From NCBI RefSeq assembly GCF_016862275.1, contig NZ_BOMQ01000052.1:1-64000 (forward strand): DNA of 64,000 nucleotides. Direction: 5' to 3'. A program made the position numbers and the translations under genes. This DNA comes from Actinoplanes nipponensis. GTDB lineage: Bacteria; Actinomycetota; Actinomycetes; Mycobacteriales; Micromonosporaceae. The first letter of the stretch is position 1. The number at the start of each line of letters is the position of its first letter. The notes beneath the pieces are model-generated. The model was given only the letters and a program-made list of their open reading frames with translations, was not told the origin of the DNA and did not search any database. This document shows, one piece after another, positions 9,000 to 17,565 of this stretch.

Positions 9000-9040
9000 G
9001 TTCTCATAGAGAACGTAGGGTGTGGTCCCGCTCACGTCAA
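9000..9040 (-). promoter_or_regulatory. promoter and operator of the aromatic ABC importer, in the intergenic region shared with pobA
   Basis: Read on the minus strand there is TTGACG (9040-9035), a 17-nt spacer, and TACGTT (9017-9012). A perfect inverted repeat, GTTCTC-ATA-GAGAAC, occupies 9000-9014 and overlaps the -10 element and likely start of transcription. It lies in the 113-bp gap between the divergent ABC operon and pobA, so one regulator could control both. A clear pobA promoter is not visible. Confidence 0.55.
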
Positions 9041-9067
9041 CGACCAACATCGATACGGAGGCCGGGC

Positions 9068-10210
9068 ATGCGCACACAGGTCGGCATCGTCGGGGCCGGG
9101 CCGGCCGGGCTCGTCCTGGCCCGGTTGCTGCACCGCGCCGGGATCGACGCGGTGGTGCTCGAACGCCGCTCGCGATCCTATGTGGAGAGCAGGGTCCGTG
9201 CGGGGGTGCTCGAGCACGGCACCGCCCAGCTGCTCGACGAGCTGGGGGTCGGGCAACGGATGCGCCGCGAGGGCATGGAGCACCGCGGCATCGAGCTGCG
9301 CTTCGGCGGCGCCGGGCACCGCATCGACCTGGCCGCGCTGACCGGGAAGACCATCACCGTGTACGGCCAGCAGGAGGTGGTCAAGGACCTCATCGCCGCC
9401 CGGCTCGCCGACGACCTGCCGCTGCACTTCGAGGCCGAGGTCACCGGCGTCGACGGCACCGTGCTGGAGTACCGGCAGAACGGCGTCCGGCACCGCCTGG
9501 AGTGCGACTTCGTGGCCGGCTGCGACGGCTCGCACGGCGTGGCCCGGATGGCGCTGCCGGACGGCGCGCTGCGGACGGCCGAGCGGGTGCACCCGTACGC
9601 CTGGCTCGGCATCCTGGCCCGCTCCCCCGCGGCCGCCGAGGAGCTGGTCTACGCCTACCACGAGCGCGGCTTCGCCCTGCACAGCATGCGGACCCCGGAC
9701 ATCACCCGGCTCTACCTGCAGGTGCCGCCCGGCACCGAGCTGGCCGACTGGCCCGACGCGCGGATCTGGGACGAGCTGCGCACCCGGCTCGACCTGCCGC
9801 TGCAGGAGGGAGAGATCCTGGAACGCGGCGTCACCGCGATGCGTAGCTTCGCCGTCGAGCCGATGCGCCACGACAAGCTGTTCCTGGCCGGCGACGCGGC
9901 GCACATCGTCCCCCCGACCGGCGCCAAGGGCATGAACCTGGCCGTCGCCGACGTCCGGGTGCTGGCCGAGGCGCTGGCCGCGCACTACCGCGACCACACC
10001 GACGAGCTGCTGGACAGCTACTCGGCGACCTGCCTGAGACGGGTCTGGCAGGTGCAACGCTTCTCCAACTGGATGACCACCATGCTGCACCGCCACGACG
10101 GCGACGACGAGTTCGGCCACCGGGTGCAGCTCGCCGAGCTGGAGTACGTGACCCGCTCCACCGCCGCGGCGACCACGCTCGCCGAGAACTACGTCGGGCT
10201 GCCCCGGTGA
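9068..10210 (+). CDS. pobA: 4-hydroxybenzoate 3-monooxygenase
   Basis: This 380-residue FAD enzyme converts 4-hydroxybenzoate to protocatechuate using NAD(P)H and O2. It shows the FAD-binding GAGPAG at residues 9-14, the substrate-side RVRAGVLE segment, and the second FAD motif GDAAHIVPPTGAKGMN that is nearly identical in characterised PobA proteins. The ATG at 9068 follows GGAGG at 9057-9061 by 6 bp. The gene overlaps the CoA-transferase gene by 4 bp and therefore leads the whole pca operon, feeding its product straight into ring cleavage. Confidence 0.95.
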   Translation: MRTQVGIVGAGPAGLVLARLLHRAGIDAVVLERRSRSYVESRVRAGVLEHGTAQLLDELGVGQRMRREGMEHRGIELRFGGAGHRIDLAALTGKTITVYGQQEVVKDLIAARLADDLPLHFEAEVTGVDGTVLEYRQNGVRHRLECDFVAGCDGSHGVARMALPDGALRTAERVHPYAWLGILARSPAAAEELVYAYHERGFALHSMRTPDITRLYLQVPPGTELADWPDARIWDELRTRLDLPLQEGEILERGVTAMRSFAVEPMRHDKLFLAGDAAHIVPPTGAKGMNLAVADVRVLAEALAAHYRDHTDELLDSYSATCLRRVWQVQRFSNWMTTMLHRHDGDDEFGHRVQLAELEYVTRSTAAATTLAENYVGLPR

Positions 10211-11010
10211 GCGGCCGGATCGTCCCGCTCGCCGACGCGGTCGCCGAGCTGGTGCACGACGGCGACACCGTGGCGCTGGAGGGCTTCACCCACCTGATCC
10301 CGGTCGCCGCCGGCCACGAGATCATCCGGCAGGGCCGGCGCGGGCTGACCCTGGTGCGGATGACCCCGGACATCGTCTACGACCAGCTCATCGGGGCCGG
10401 CTGCGCGGCCAAGCTGGTCTTCTCCTGGGCCGGCAACCCGGGCGTGGGCTCGCTGCACCGCTTCCGCGACGCCGTCCAGCACGCCTGGCCGGCGCCGCTG
10501 GAGATCGAGGAGCACAGCCACGCGGGGATGGCCAACCGGTACGTGGCCGGCGCGTCCGGGCTGCCGTTCGCCGTCCTGCGCGGCTACCTCGGCACCGACC
10601 TGCCCGCGCACACGGCCACCATCGCCCCGATCACCTGCCCGTTCACCGGCGAGACGCTGACCGCCGTGCCGGCGCTGAACCCCGACGTCGGCATCGTGCA
10701 CGCCCAGCGCGCCGACCGGGCCGGCAACGTGCAGTTCTGGGGCATCACCGGGGTGCACAAGGAGGTCGTGCTCGCCTCGGCCCGCTCCCTGGTCACCGTC
10801 GAGGAGGTGGTGGACGAGCTGACCCCGGTGCCCGGCGCGGTGGTGCTGCCCGGCTGGGCGGTCACCCGGGTCGCGCACGTGCCCGGCGGCGCGCATCCCT
10901 CGTACGCGATGGGGTACAGCGACCGCGACAACGACTACTACCAGGCCTGGGACGCGATCAGCCGGGACCGCGGCGCGTTCACCGAGTGGCTCGCGGGGGT
11001 GACCGCATGA
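10207..11010 (+). CDS. pcaI: 3-oxoadipate CoA-transferase, subunit A
   Basis: This 267-residue protein belongs to the family I CoA-transferase alpha chains, closest in pattern to the glutaconate/CatI-type subunits (GFTHLIPVAAGHE, RMTPDIVYDQLIG, AGNPGVGS). With the next gene it would transfer CoA from succinyl-CoA to 3-oxoadipate. GTG overlaps the pobA stop by 4 bp. The B subunit gene overlaps its own end by 4 bp, consistent with equimolar synthesis. Confidence 0.88.
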   Translation: MSGRIVPLADAVAELVHDGDTVALEGFTHLIPVAAGHEIIRQGRRGLTLVRMTPDIVYDQLIGAGCAAKLVFSWAGNPGVGSLHRFRDAVQHAWPAPLEIEEHSHAGMANRYVAGASGLPFAVLRGYLGTDLPAHTATIAPITCPFTGETLTAVPALNPDVGIVHAQRADRAGNVQFWGITGVHKEVVLASARSLVTVEEVVDELTPVPGAVVLPGWAVTRVAHVPGGAHPSYAMGYSDRDNDYYQAWDAISRDRGAFTEWLAGVTA

Positions 11011-11765
11011 GCTGGACCGCGGACGAGATGATGACCGTCGCGGCGGCCCGGGCCCTGCGCGGCGACACCCGCTGCTTCGTCGGCATCGGCCTGCCCAGCA
11101 CCGCGGCCAACCTGGCCCGCCGCACCCACGCCCCGGACCTGGTGCTGGTCTACGAGTCCGGCACGATCGGCGCCAAGCCGGACCGGCTGCCGCTGTCCAT
11201 CGGCGACGGGGTGCTGGCCGCCACCGCCGACGCGGTGGTCGGCGTGCCCGAGATGTTCAACTACTGGCTGCAGCCCGGCCGGATCGGCGTGGGCTTCCTG
11301 GGCGCGGCCCAGATCGACCGGCACGGCAACATCAACACCACGGTGATCGGCCCGGACTACGCCGACCCGCGGGTACGGCTGCCCGGCGCGGGCGGCGCCC
11401 CGGAGATCGCGGCGTCCTGCGGCGAGGTCATCGTGATCGTGCGGCAGAGCACCCGCACGTTCGTCGACCGGGTGGACTTCGTGACCTCGGTGGGCCACGG
11501 CGACGGACCCGGCGACCGGGCCCGGCTGGGCCTGCGCGGGCGGGGTCCGGTGCTGGTCATCACCGACCTGGGCGTGCTGGAGCCTGATCCGGACGACCGG
11601 GAGCTGACCCTGACCCGGCTGCACCCCGGGGTCACCGCCGAGCAGGCCGTCGCGGCCACCGGCTGGAAACTGCGCGTCGCCGACACGGTGACCACCACCG
11701 AGGCCCCCAGCGAGCCGGAACTGACCGCGCTGCGGGCGCTGACCGGAGCGAAGGAGCACCCATGA
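11007..11765 (+). CDS. pcaJ: 3-oxoadipate CoA-transferase, subunit B
   Basis: This 252-residue beta chain has the expected active-site region VLVYESGTIGAKP, where the glutamate forms the CoA thioester, and GVGFLGAAQIDRHGNINTT further on. An in-frame upstream start exists, but the ATG at 11007 overlaps the preceding stop (ATGA) and matches family length. It works with the A subunit in the final activation step of the beta-ketoadipate pathway. Confidence 0.88.
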   Translation: MSWTADEMMTVAAARALRGDTRCFVGIGLPSTAANLARRTHAPDLVLVYESGTIGAKPDRLPLSIGDGVLAATADAVVGVPEMFNYWLQPGRIGVGFLGAAQIDRHGNINTTVIGPDYADPRVRLPGAGGAPEIAASCGEVIVIVRQSTRTFVDRVDFVTSVGHGDGPGDRARLGLRGRGPVLVITDLGVLEPDPDDRELTLTRLHPGVTAEQAVAATGWKLRVADTVTTTEAPSEPELTALRALTGAKEHP

Positions 11766-12436
11766 CCTCTCCCCATCCGCCACTGCTGTCGCCGGGCTAC
11801 AAGTCGACGGTCCTGCGCGCGCCGCGGCAGGCGCCGATCCTGCTGCCGCACACCCTCACCGAGCTGACCGGGCCGGTGCTGGGCGAGGGCCCGGTCGCCG
11901 CCGCGGACGCCGACCTGACCCGCGACGGCGGCGGCGAGGCGCAGGGCCAGCGGATCGTGGTGCACGGCCAGGTCCGCGACGCCGACGGCCGGCCCGTGCC
12001 GGACACCCTGCTGGAGGTGTGGCAGGCCAACGCGGCGGGCCGCTACCGGCACAAGTGGGACGGCCACGACGCCCCGCTCGACCCGCACTTCGCCGGGGTG
12101 GGCCGGACCATGACCGACGCGCAGGGCCACTACCGCTTCGTGACGGTCAAGCCGGGGGCGTACCCGTGGGGCAACCACCCGAACGCGTGGCGGCCCGCGC
12201 ACATCCACTTCTCGCTGTTCGGCCGGGCGTTCACCCAGCGGCTGGTGACCCAGATGTACTTCCCCGACGACCCGCTGTTCGCCTACGACCCGATCTACCA
12301 CTCGGTGCCGGAGTTCGCCCGCGACCGCCTGGTCGCCGGCTTCGACCTGTCCGCGACCGTCGAGTCGTGGGCGCTGGGCTTCCGCTTCGACATCGTGCTG
12401 ACCGGGGCGGCCGCCACGCCGATGGAGACCCGGTGA
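11762..12436 (+). CDS. pcaH: protocatechuate 3,4-dioxygenase, beta subunit
   Basis: This 224-residue catalytic subunit carries the non-haem Fe(III) ligands Tyr95 (AGRYRH), Tyr134 (PGAYPW), His147 and His149 (PAHIHFS). Their spacing (39, 13, 2) is exactly that of the characterised Pseudomonas enzyme. It cleaves protocatechuate between its hydroxyls to 3-carboxy-cis,cis-muconate. The gene overlaps pcaJ and pcaG by 4 bp each. Confidence 0.95.
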   Translation: MTSPHPPLLSPGYKSTVLRAPRQAPILLPHTLTELTGPVLGEGPVAAADADLTRDGGGEAQGQRIVVHGQVRDADGRPVPDTLLEVWQANAAGRYRHKWDGHDAPLDPHFAGVGRTMTDAQGHYRFVTVKPGAYPWGNHPNAWRPAHIHFSLFGRAFTQRLVTQMYFPDDPLFAYDPIYHSVPEFARDRLVAGFDLSATVESWALGFRFDIVLTGAAATPMETR

Positions 12437-12948
12437 CCGCGCCCGGCACCCCGTCGCAGACCGTCGGGCCGTACCTGTCGATCGGGCTGAGCTGGGCCGA
12501 GGGCCCGGCCGTGGTCGCGGCCGACACGCCCGGGGCGGTGTGGTTGCGCGGCGAGATCCGCGACGGCGACGGCGCCGTGGTCAAGGATGCCCTGGTGGAG
12601 ACCTGGCAGGCGGACCCGGACGGCCGGTTCCACACCCCCGGCTTCCGCGGCCTCGGCCGCTGCCCGACCGGCGACGACGGCCGGTACGCCATCCGCACGG
12701 TCAAGCCGGGCGTGGTGGCGGACCAGGCGCCGCACCTGGCCGTGTCGGTGTTCGCCCGCGGGCTGCTGCACCGGGTGGTCACCCGCGTGTACTTCGCCGA
12801 CGAGGCGGCGGCGAACGCGGCGGACCCGGTCCTCGCCCGGGTCCCGGGTGAGCGGCGCGGCACGCTGATCGCGGAGCAGTCGGCGGACGGCTACCGCTTC
12901 GACATCATCCTGCAGGGGCCTGATGAGACCGTCTTCTTCGCCCTCTGA
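12433..12948 (+). CDS. pcaG: protocatechuate 3,4-dioxygenase, alpha subunit
   Basis: This 171-residue protein is the structural partner of PcaH and starts with the typical TPSQTVGPYLSIGL. It lacks the full iron-ligand set, as expected for alpha chains. The GTG at 12433 overlaps the pcaH stop by 4 bp. The end overlaps pcaB by 26 bp, a larger overlap than elsewhere in this operon. Confidence 0.94.
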   Translation: MTAPGTPSQTVGPYLSIGLSWAEGPAVVAADTPGAVWLRGEIRDGDGAVVKDALVETWQADPDGRFHTPGFRGLGRCPTGDDGRYAIRTVKPGVVADQAPHLAVSVFARGLLHRVVTRVYFADEAAANAADPVLARVPGERRGTLIAEQSADGYRFDIILQGPDETVFFAL

Positions 12949-14590
12949 GGACGCCGGCGCGCCGGGCCCGGCTTCTCCGGGGGCCGACAACGCCGGCTGG
13001 CCGCCCTCTCCTGGCCCGGCTTCTCCCGGCCCGGCCTCCCCCGAGGCCGGCTCGCCGGGCCGGGGCGGCGGGTTGTTCGACGGGGTGCTCGGGGCCGGGG
13101 ACGTGCGGGCGGCCGTCGGGGATGCGGCGTGGGTGCGGGCGATGCTCGACGCCGAGGCCGCGCTGGCCCGGGCGGCCGCCCGGTGCGGGACCGCCACCGC
13201 CGCGGATGCCGCAACGGTCGCCGCGGCCTGCGCGGAGCTGGCGGTGGACCCCGGTGAGCTGGGCGCCGAGGCCGCCGGCACGGGCAACCCGGTGGTGCCG
13301 CTCCTCGAGCGGTTGCGCGCGGCCCTGCCGGCCCCGGTCGCGCCGCTGGTGCACCGGGGCGCCACCAGCCAGGACATCATGGACACCGCCGCCATGCTGG
13401 TCACCCGGCGGGCGCTCGCGCCGCTGCTGGCCGACCTGAGCGCCGCGGCGGACCTGGCGGCCGGGCTCGCCGACCGGCACCGGGGCACGGTCCTGGCCGG
13501 GCGCACGCTGCTCCAGCAGGCGCTGCCCACCACGTTCGGGCTGGTCGCGGCGAACTGGCTGAGCGGGCTGGACAGCGCCCGGCGCCGACTGGCGGAGGTG
13601 CGCGAGCACCGCCTCGCCGCCCAGCTCGGCGGGGCCGCCGGCACGCTCGCCGCCTACGCCGCCACCGGCATCCCGGCCGGCCCACCGGACGCCGGCTCGC
13701 CGGACGCAGGCCCACCGAACTCAGGCCCACCGAACTCAGGCCCGGCAGGAGCCGACCCGGCAGGAGCCGACCCATCAGGCGCTGGGACGGCAGGCGCCGG
13801 GACGGCAGGCGCTGGGACGGCAGGCGCTGGGACGCCAAGCGCCGAAGGGGCGGGCCCACCGCCCGGGTCCGCCGCTTCGGCGTCCCTGGCCGACCCCGGC
13901 CTTCGCATGCTGGCCGCGTTCAGCGCCGAGGTCGGGCTGGCCGAGCCGGACCTGCCCTGGCACACCGAGCGGACCCGGATCGCCGACCTGGCCGGCGCGC
14001 TCGGCGCCGCCGCCGGGGCCGTGGGCAAGGTGGCCCGGGACCTGGTTCTGTTCGCCCAGACCGAGGTGGGCGAGCTCGCCGAGGGCGGCACCGGCGGCGG
14101 CTCCTCGACGCTGCCGCACAAGCACAACCCGGTCGCCGCGGTCAGCGCCGCCGCCGCGGCCGCCCAGGCCCCCGGGCTGGTCGCCACCCTGCTCGCCGCC
14201 ATGGCGCACGAGCACCAGCGGGCGGCCGGCGCCTGGCACGCCGAGTGGCAGCCGCTGCGCGCCCTGCTCGTCGCGACCGGCTCGGCCGCCCACCAGCTGC
14301 GCCGGGCGCTGGCCGGGCTGTGGGTCGACGCCGGCCGGATGCGCGCCAACCTCGAGCTCACCCGCGGCGCGCTGCTCGCCGAGCGGGTGGCCGGGGCGCT
14401 GCGCCCGGCCCTGGGCGCCGAGGCGCACGCCGTGGTGCGGGCGGCGGTCGCGCGCGGCGAGCTGGGCGCCGATCCGGTTCTGCTCGCCCACCTGGGCCCG
14501 GACCGGCTGGCCGGGCTGCTGGCCCCCGAGACGTACGTGGGCAGCGGCGACGCCCTGATCGACCGGGCCCTCGAGGCGGCGCGGCGGTGA
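12923..14590 (+). CDS. pcaB: 3-carboxy-cis,cis-muconate cycloisomerase with repeat insertions
   Basis: A fumarase/adenylosuccinate-lyase superfamily enzyme that lactonises carboxymuconate. Seen: HRGATSQDI (144-152), the signature loop GGGSSTLPHKHNP (391-403), and the C-terminal lyase domain. At 555 residues it is about 100 longer than usual PcaB. The excess lies in a Pro/Gly/Ser N-terminus (about 1-48) and a low-complexity insert (about 250-325) placed between AQLGGAAGTLAAY and the PWHTERTRIADL segment. The insert contains pentapeptide repeats (GAGTA, GPPNS, AGADP). The ATG at 12923 is chosen because it is the first in frame; a later start that removes the Pro-rich leader is possible. Confidence 0.88.
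   Translation: MRPSSSPSEDAGAPGPASPGADNAGWPPSPGPASPGPASPEAGSPGRGGGLFDGVLGAGDVRAAVGDAAWVRAMLDAEAALARAAARCGTATAADAATVAAACAELAVDPGELGAEAAGTGNPVVPLLERLRAALPAPVAPLVHRGATSQDIMDTAAMLVTRRALAPLLADLSAAADLAAGLADRHRGTVLAGRTLLQQALPTTFGLVAANWLSGLDSARRRLAEVREHRLAAQLGGAAGTLAAYAATGIPAGPPDAGSPDAGPPNSGPPNSGPAGADPAGADPSGAGTAGAGTAGAGTAGAGTPSAEGAGPPPGSAASASLADPGLRMLAAFSAEVGLAEPDLPWHTERTRIADLAGALGAAAGAVGKVARDLVLFAQTEVGELAEGGTGGGSSTLPHKHNPVAAVSAAAAAAQAPGLVATLLAAMAHEHQRAAGAWHAEWQPLRALLVATGSAAHQLRRALAGLWVDAGRMRANLELTRGALLAERVAGALRPALGAEAHAVVRAAVARGELGADPVLLAHLGPDRLAGLLAPETYVGSGDALIDRALEAARR
13670..13897 (+). repeat. in-frame minisatellite insert inside pcaB
   Basis: This segment encodes the low-complexity loop of PcaB. 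It is built of 15-bp direct repeats: four units at 13778-13837 encoding GAGT(A/P), two units encoding GPPNS around 13715-13744, and two encoding AGADP just after. All units are multiples of 3 bp, so the frame is kept. Slippage-type expansion is the likely origin. Confidence 0.75.
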
Positions 14591-15354
14591 GCGCGGTGGC
14601 GGTGCACCACCGGGTGGACGGGCCGCCGGACGCCCCCGTCCTGCTGATGATCAACTCCCTGGGCGCGGACCTGAGCATGTGGGAGCCGCAGCTGCCGGCG
14701 CTGACCCCGCGGTTCCGGGTGATCCGCTACGACGCGCGCGGTCACGGTCGTTCCCCCGTACCCCCGGGCCGGTATGCCCTGGCCGACCTCGGCCGCGACG
14801 CGCTCGCGCTGCTGGACCGGCTCGGGGTCGCGCGGGCCCACGTCTGCGGGCTGTCGCTGGGCGGCATGACCGCCATGTGGCTCGCCGCGCACGCCGCGGC
14901 GCGGGTCGACCGGCTGGTCCTGGTCTGCACGTCCGCGCTGCTCGGGCCGGCCTCGGCCTGGGCCGAGCGGGCCGCCACGGTGCGCGCCGAGGGCACCGGC
15001 GCGATCGCCGACGCCGTCGTGGACCGCTGGGTCACGCCCGGCTACGCCGCGGCCCACCCGGGCGAGGTGCGCCGGCTGCGGGACATGGTCGCGGCCACCC
15101 CGGCGGCCGGGTACGCGGGCGCCTGCGCCGCCATCGAGGAGATGGACCTGCGCCCCGACCTGCCCGGCATCCGCGCACCCACGCTGGTGGTGGCCGGGGC
15201 CGAGGACCCGGCCACCCCGCCCGCCCACGGCGCCCTCATCGCCGCCGGCGTCCCCGGCGCCCGGCTCGAGGTCGTCAGCCCGGCGGCCCACCTGGCCAGC
15301 TACGAGCGGGCCGGGACCGCGAACCGACTCATCCTGGAGGCGCTCGATGGCTGA
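14587..15354 (+). CDS. pcaD: 3-oxoadipate enol-lactonase
   Basis: This 255-residue alpha/beta hydrolase has the nucleophile elbow GLSLGG, the acid in AGAEDPATPP, and the histidine in AAHLAS near the C-terminus. It hydrolyses the enol-lactone to 3-oxoadipate. GTG overlaps the pcaB stop by 4 bp. Many actinomycetes fuse this activity to the decarboxylase (PcaL); here the two are separate overlapping genes. Confidence 0.9.
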   Translation: MSAVAVHHRVDGPPDAPVLLMINSLGADLSMWEPQLPALTPRFRVIRYDARGHGRSPVPPGRYALADLGRDALALLDRLGVARAHVCGLSLGGMTAMWLAAHAAARVDRLVLVCTSALLGPASAWAERAATVRAEGTGAIADAVVDRWVTPGYAAAHPGEVRRLRDMVAATPAAGYAGACAAIEEMDLRPDLPGIRAPTLVVAGAEDPATPPAHGALIAAGVPGARLEVVSPAAHLASYERAGTANRLILEALDG

Positions 15355-15727
15355 GGACTACGACCGGGGCATGGCCGTACGGCGGGCGGTGCTCGGCGAC
15401 GCGCACGTGGACCGGGCGGTCGCGGCCACCACCGGCTTCACCGCGCCGTTCCAGGAGTTCATCACCCGCACCGCCTGGGGGCAGGTGTGGACCCGCGACG
15501 GGCTGGACCGGCGGACCCGCTCCTGCGTCACGCTGGCCCTGCTGACCGCGCTGCAGTGCCACGACGAGCTGGCGATGCACGTCCGCGCGGCCCGCCGCAA
15601 CGGGCTGAGCCCCGACGAGATCGCCGAGGTCCTGCTGCACACCGCCGTGTACGCCGGCGTGCCCGCCGCCAACGCCGCCTTCAAGATCGCCGAGGCCGTG
15701 CTGGCCGACGACGGCGCCGGGGCGTGA
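15347..15727 (+). CDS. pcaC: 4-carboxymuconolactone decarboxylase
   Basis: This 126-residue CMD-family protein shows WGQVWTRDGLDRRTRS and the helical segment with ALQCHDELAMHVRAA and EVLLHTAVYAGVPAA. It decarboxylates gamma-carboxymuconolactone to the enol-lactone used by PcaD. The ATG overlaps the pcaD end by 8 bp. It is the last catabolic gene of the operon; only pcaF would be needed to finish the pathway. Confidence 0.93.
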   Translation: MAEDYDRGMAVRRAVLGDAHVDRAVAATTGFTAPFQEFITRTAWGQVWTRDGLDRRTRSCVTLALLTALQCHDELAMHVRAARRNGLSPDEIAEVLLHTAVYAGVPAANAAFKIAEAVLADDGAGA

Positions 15728-15731
15728 CGCC

Positions 15732-16529
15732 GTGGTGCGACCGATCGGCGACCAGGCCCGCGAGCCGCACTTCGTGCAGTCCCTGGAGCGCGGGCTCGCG
15801 GTGATCCGCGCCTTCGACGCCCACCACCGGGAGCTGACCCTCAGCGAGGTGGCCCGGATCTGCGAGCTCACCCGCGCCGCCGCCCGCCGCTTCCTGCTCA
15901 CCCTCACCGACCTGGGCTACGTCCGCACCGACGGGCGGCTGTTCTCGCTGACGCCGCGGGTGCTCGAGCTCGGGTACGCGTTCCTGTCCAGCCTGTCGCT
16001 GCCCGAGGTGGCCGAGCCGCACCTGGAGCAGCTCTCGGCCGAGGTGCACGAGTCGTCGTCGATCTCGGTGCTGGACGGCGACGACATCGTCTACGTGGCC
16101 CGGGTGCCGACCCGGCGGATCATGGCCGTCGCGATCAACGTGGGCACCCGGTTCCCGGCGTACGCGACGTCGATGGGCCGGGTGCAGATCGCCTACCTGC
16201 CGGACGAGCAGCGGCAGGCGTACCTGGCCCGGGTCCGCCTGGAGCGGCTGACGGCGCGGACGGTCGCCACGGCCGGCGAGCTGCGCGACGAGCTGCGGCG
16301 CGTCCGGGAGCAGGGCTACGCCATCGTCGACCAGGAGCTCGAGGAGGGGCTGCGGTCGATGGCCGCTCCCGTGTTCGACCGGTCCGGCAACGTCGCCGCC
16401 GCGGTCAACGTCTCGGTGCACGCCAGCCGTACCTCGGTGGCGGTGATGCGGGCCGAGCTGCTGCCGCCGCTGCTGACCGCCGCCGAGCGGATCACCGCCG
16501 ACCTGCGGGTCACCACACCGGTGCGTTAG
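15732..16529 (+). CDS. IclR-family transcriptional regulator, PcaR/PobR-like
   Basis: This 265-residue protein has an N-terminal winged helix-turn-helix (QSLERGLAVIRAF, then LSEVARICELTRAAARRFLLTL) and an IclR effector domain (GTRFPAYATSMGR, VDQELEEGLRSMAAPV). The wording is close to the PcaR/PcaU/PobR group that senses protocatechuate, 4-hydroxybenzoate or 3-oxoadipate. It starts 4 bp after pcaC, so it is probably cotranscribed and controls the upstream operon. The GTG at 15735 is an alternative start. It overlaps the convergent cyclase gene by 20 bp. Confidence 0.9.
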   Translation: MVRPIGDQAREPHFVQSLERGLAVIRAFDAHHRELTLSEVARICELTRAAARRFLLTLTDLGYVRTDGRLFSLTPRVLELGYAFLSSLSLPEVAEPHLEQLSAEVHESSSISVLDGDDIVYVARVPTRRIMAVAINVGTRFPAYATSMGRVQIAYLPDEQRQAYLARVRLERLTARTVATAGELRDELRRVREQGYAIVDQELEEGLRSMAAPVFDRSGNVAAAVNVSVHASRTSVAVMRAELLPPLLTAAERITADLRVTTPVR

Positions 16530-17565
16530 CCCGCCGCTTCTCGCGGTACATGGCCGCGTCGGCGGCGGCGGCCAGCCGGGCGAAGTCCTCGCCGGCCGTG
16601 CCGAGCGCGTAGCCCACGCTCGCCCCGATGCGGTACACCCCGGTCGTGCCGTAGATCGGCTCGCGGATCGCCTCGCGCAGCCGCTGGGCCGTCTCGGGCA
16701 GCGCCCGGGAGAGGTCGTCGCCGGTCAGCACCGCGACGAACTCGTCGCCGCCGGTGCGGGCGAGCACGTCGTCGGGGCGCAGGTGGTGCTGGAGCCGCTG
16801 GGCGACGATGCGCAGCACCTCGTCGCCGGCCTCGTGCCCGGCGTCGTCGTTGACCTTCTTGAAGCCGTCCAGGTCGACCACCAGCACCCCGACGTCCGGC
16901 GCGCCCGCTCCGGGCAGGGCCTCGACGCGGCGCTTGAGCAGGGCGCGGTTGGCCAGGCCGGTGAGGCTGTCGTGGGTGGCCGCGTACTCCGCCTCGGCCT
17001 GGCTGCGCTCGAGCTGGGAGTGCAGCCGGGCGTGCTGGATGGCGATGGCGGCGTGCTCGGCGAACAGGGCCAGGATCTCCTGCTGGTGGATGTCCGGGCG
17101 GCGGCCGTCGGCGGGCAGGTCGACGCTGAGCACACCCACCCAGTCCCCCGACGGGGCCATCAGCGGCGCGAAGAGGCTGTCCAGCGGGTGCCACATCTCC
17201 GGGTCGTCGGACGGCTCGATGTCGGGCACCCAGACGTAGAGCGACTCCGGCACGCCCTTGCGGTGGTCGACGAAGTAGAGCGAGCCCCAGCGCTCCGCCC
17301 GGTCGAAGAGCTCCTGCCAGTTCTCCGCGGCGCCGCGGGTGCCCAGCAGCTCGCGGCGCACCTCGTCGTTGCCGGCCACGGCCACGGTGCTGTAGTCGCC
17401 GTTGTCCTCGACCAGGTTGACGGCGGCCAGGCCGAAGCCGGACGCCTCGACGACCCCGGTGACCACCGCGTCGAGGGTCTGGGTGAGGTCGAGGCTGGCG
17501 TGGACACGCTTGGTCACCGCGTGCAGGGCCCGCAGGGCCTGCAGCTGCGGATCGGAGGCCGTCAC
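16510..17565 (-). CDS. GAF-GGDEF diguanylate cyclase
   Basis: A soluble protein of about 351 residues that makes cyclic di-GMP. The first ~170 residues form a GAF sensor domain. The cyclase domain has an intact GGDEF (about 272-276), and an RPDD product-inhibition site five residues before it, so it should be active and feedback-controlled. The frame opens at a GTG at 17583, but the GTG at 17565 has AAGGGAG just upstream and is preferred. No membrane segment is seen, so the signal is probably a cytosolic small molecule. Confidence 0.88.
   Translation of the reverse strand: MTASDPQLQALRALHAVTKRVHASLDLTQTLDAVVTGVVEASGFGLAAVNLVEDNGDYSTVAVAGNDEVRRELLGTRGAAENWQELFDRAERWGSLYFVDHRKGVPESLYVWVPDIEPSDDPEMWHPLDSLFAPLMAPSGDWVGVLSVDLPADGRRPDIHQQEILALFAEHAAIAIQHARLHSQLERSQAEAEYAATHDSLTGLANRALLKRRVEALPGAGAPDVGVLVVDLDGFKKVNDDAGHEAGDEVLRIVAQRLQHHLRPDDVLARTGGDEFVAVLTGDDLSRALPETAQRLREAIREPIYGTTGVYRIGASVGYALGTAGEDFARLAAAADAAMYREKRRANAPVW

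Noticed and set aside
8979-9008. A plus-strand promoter for pobA (TTGTGC with a downstream CTCATA)
   Set aside because: The -10 match is poor and the spacing is 18; I could not support it.
13700-13840. CRISPR-like or mobile repeat array
   Set aside because: The units are 15 bp, in frame inside pcaB, and have no spacers; they encode a low-complexity protein loop.
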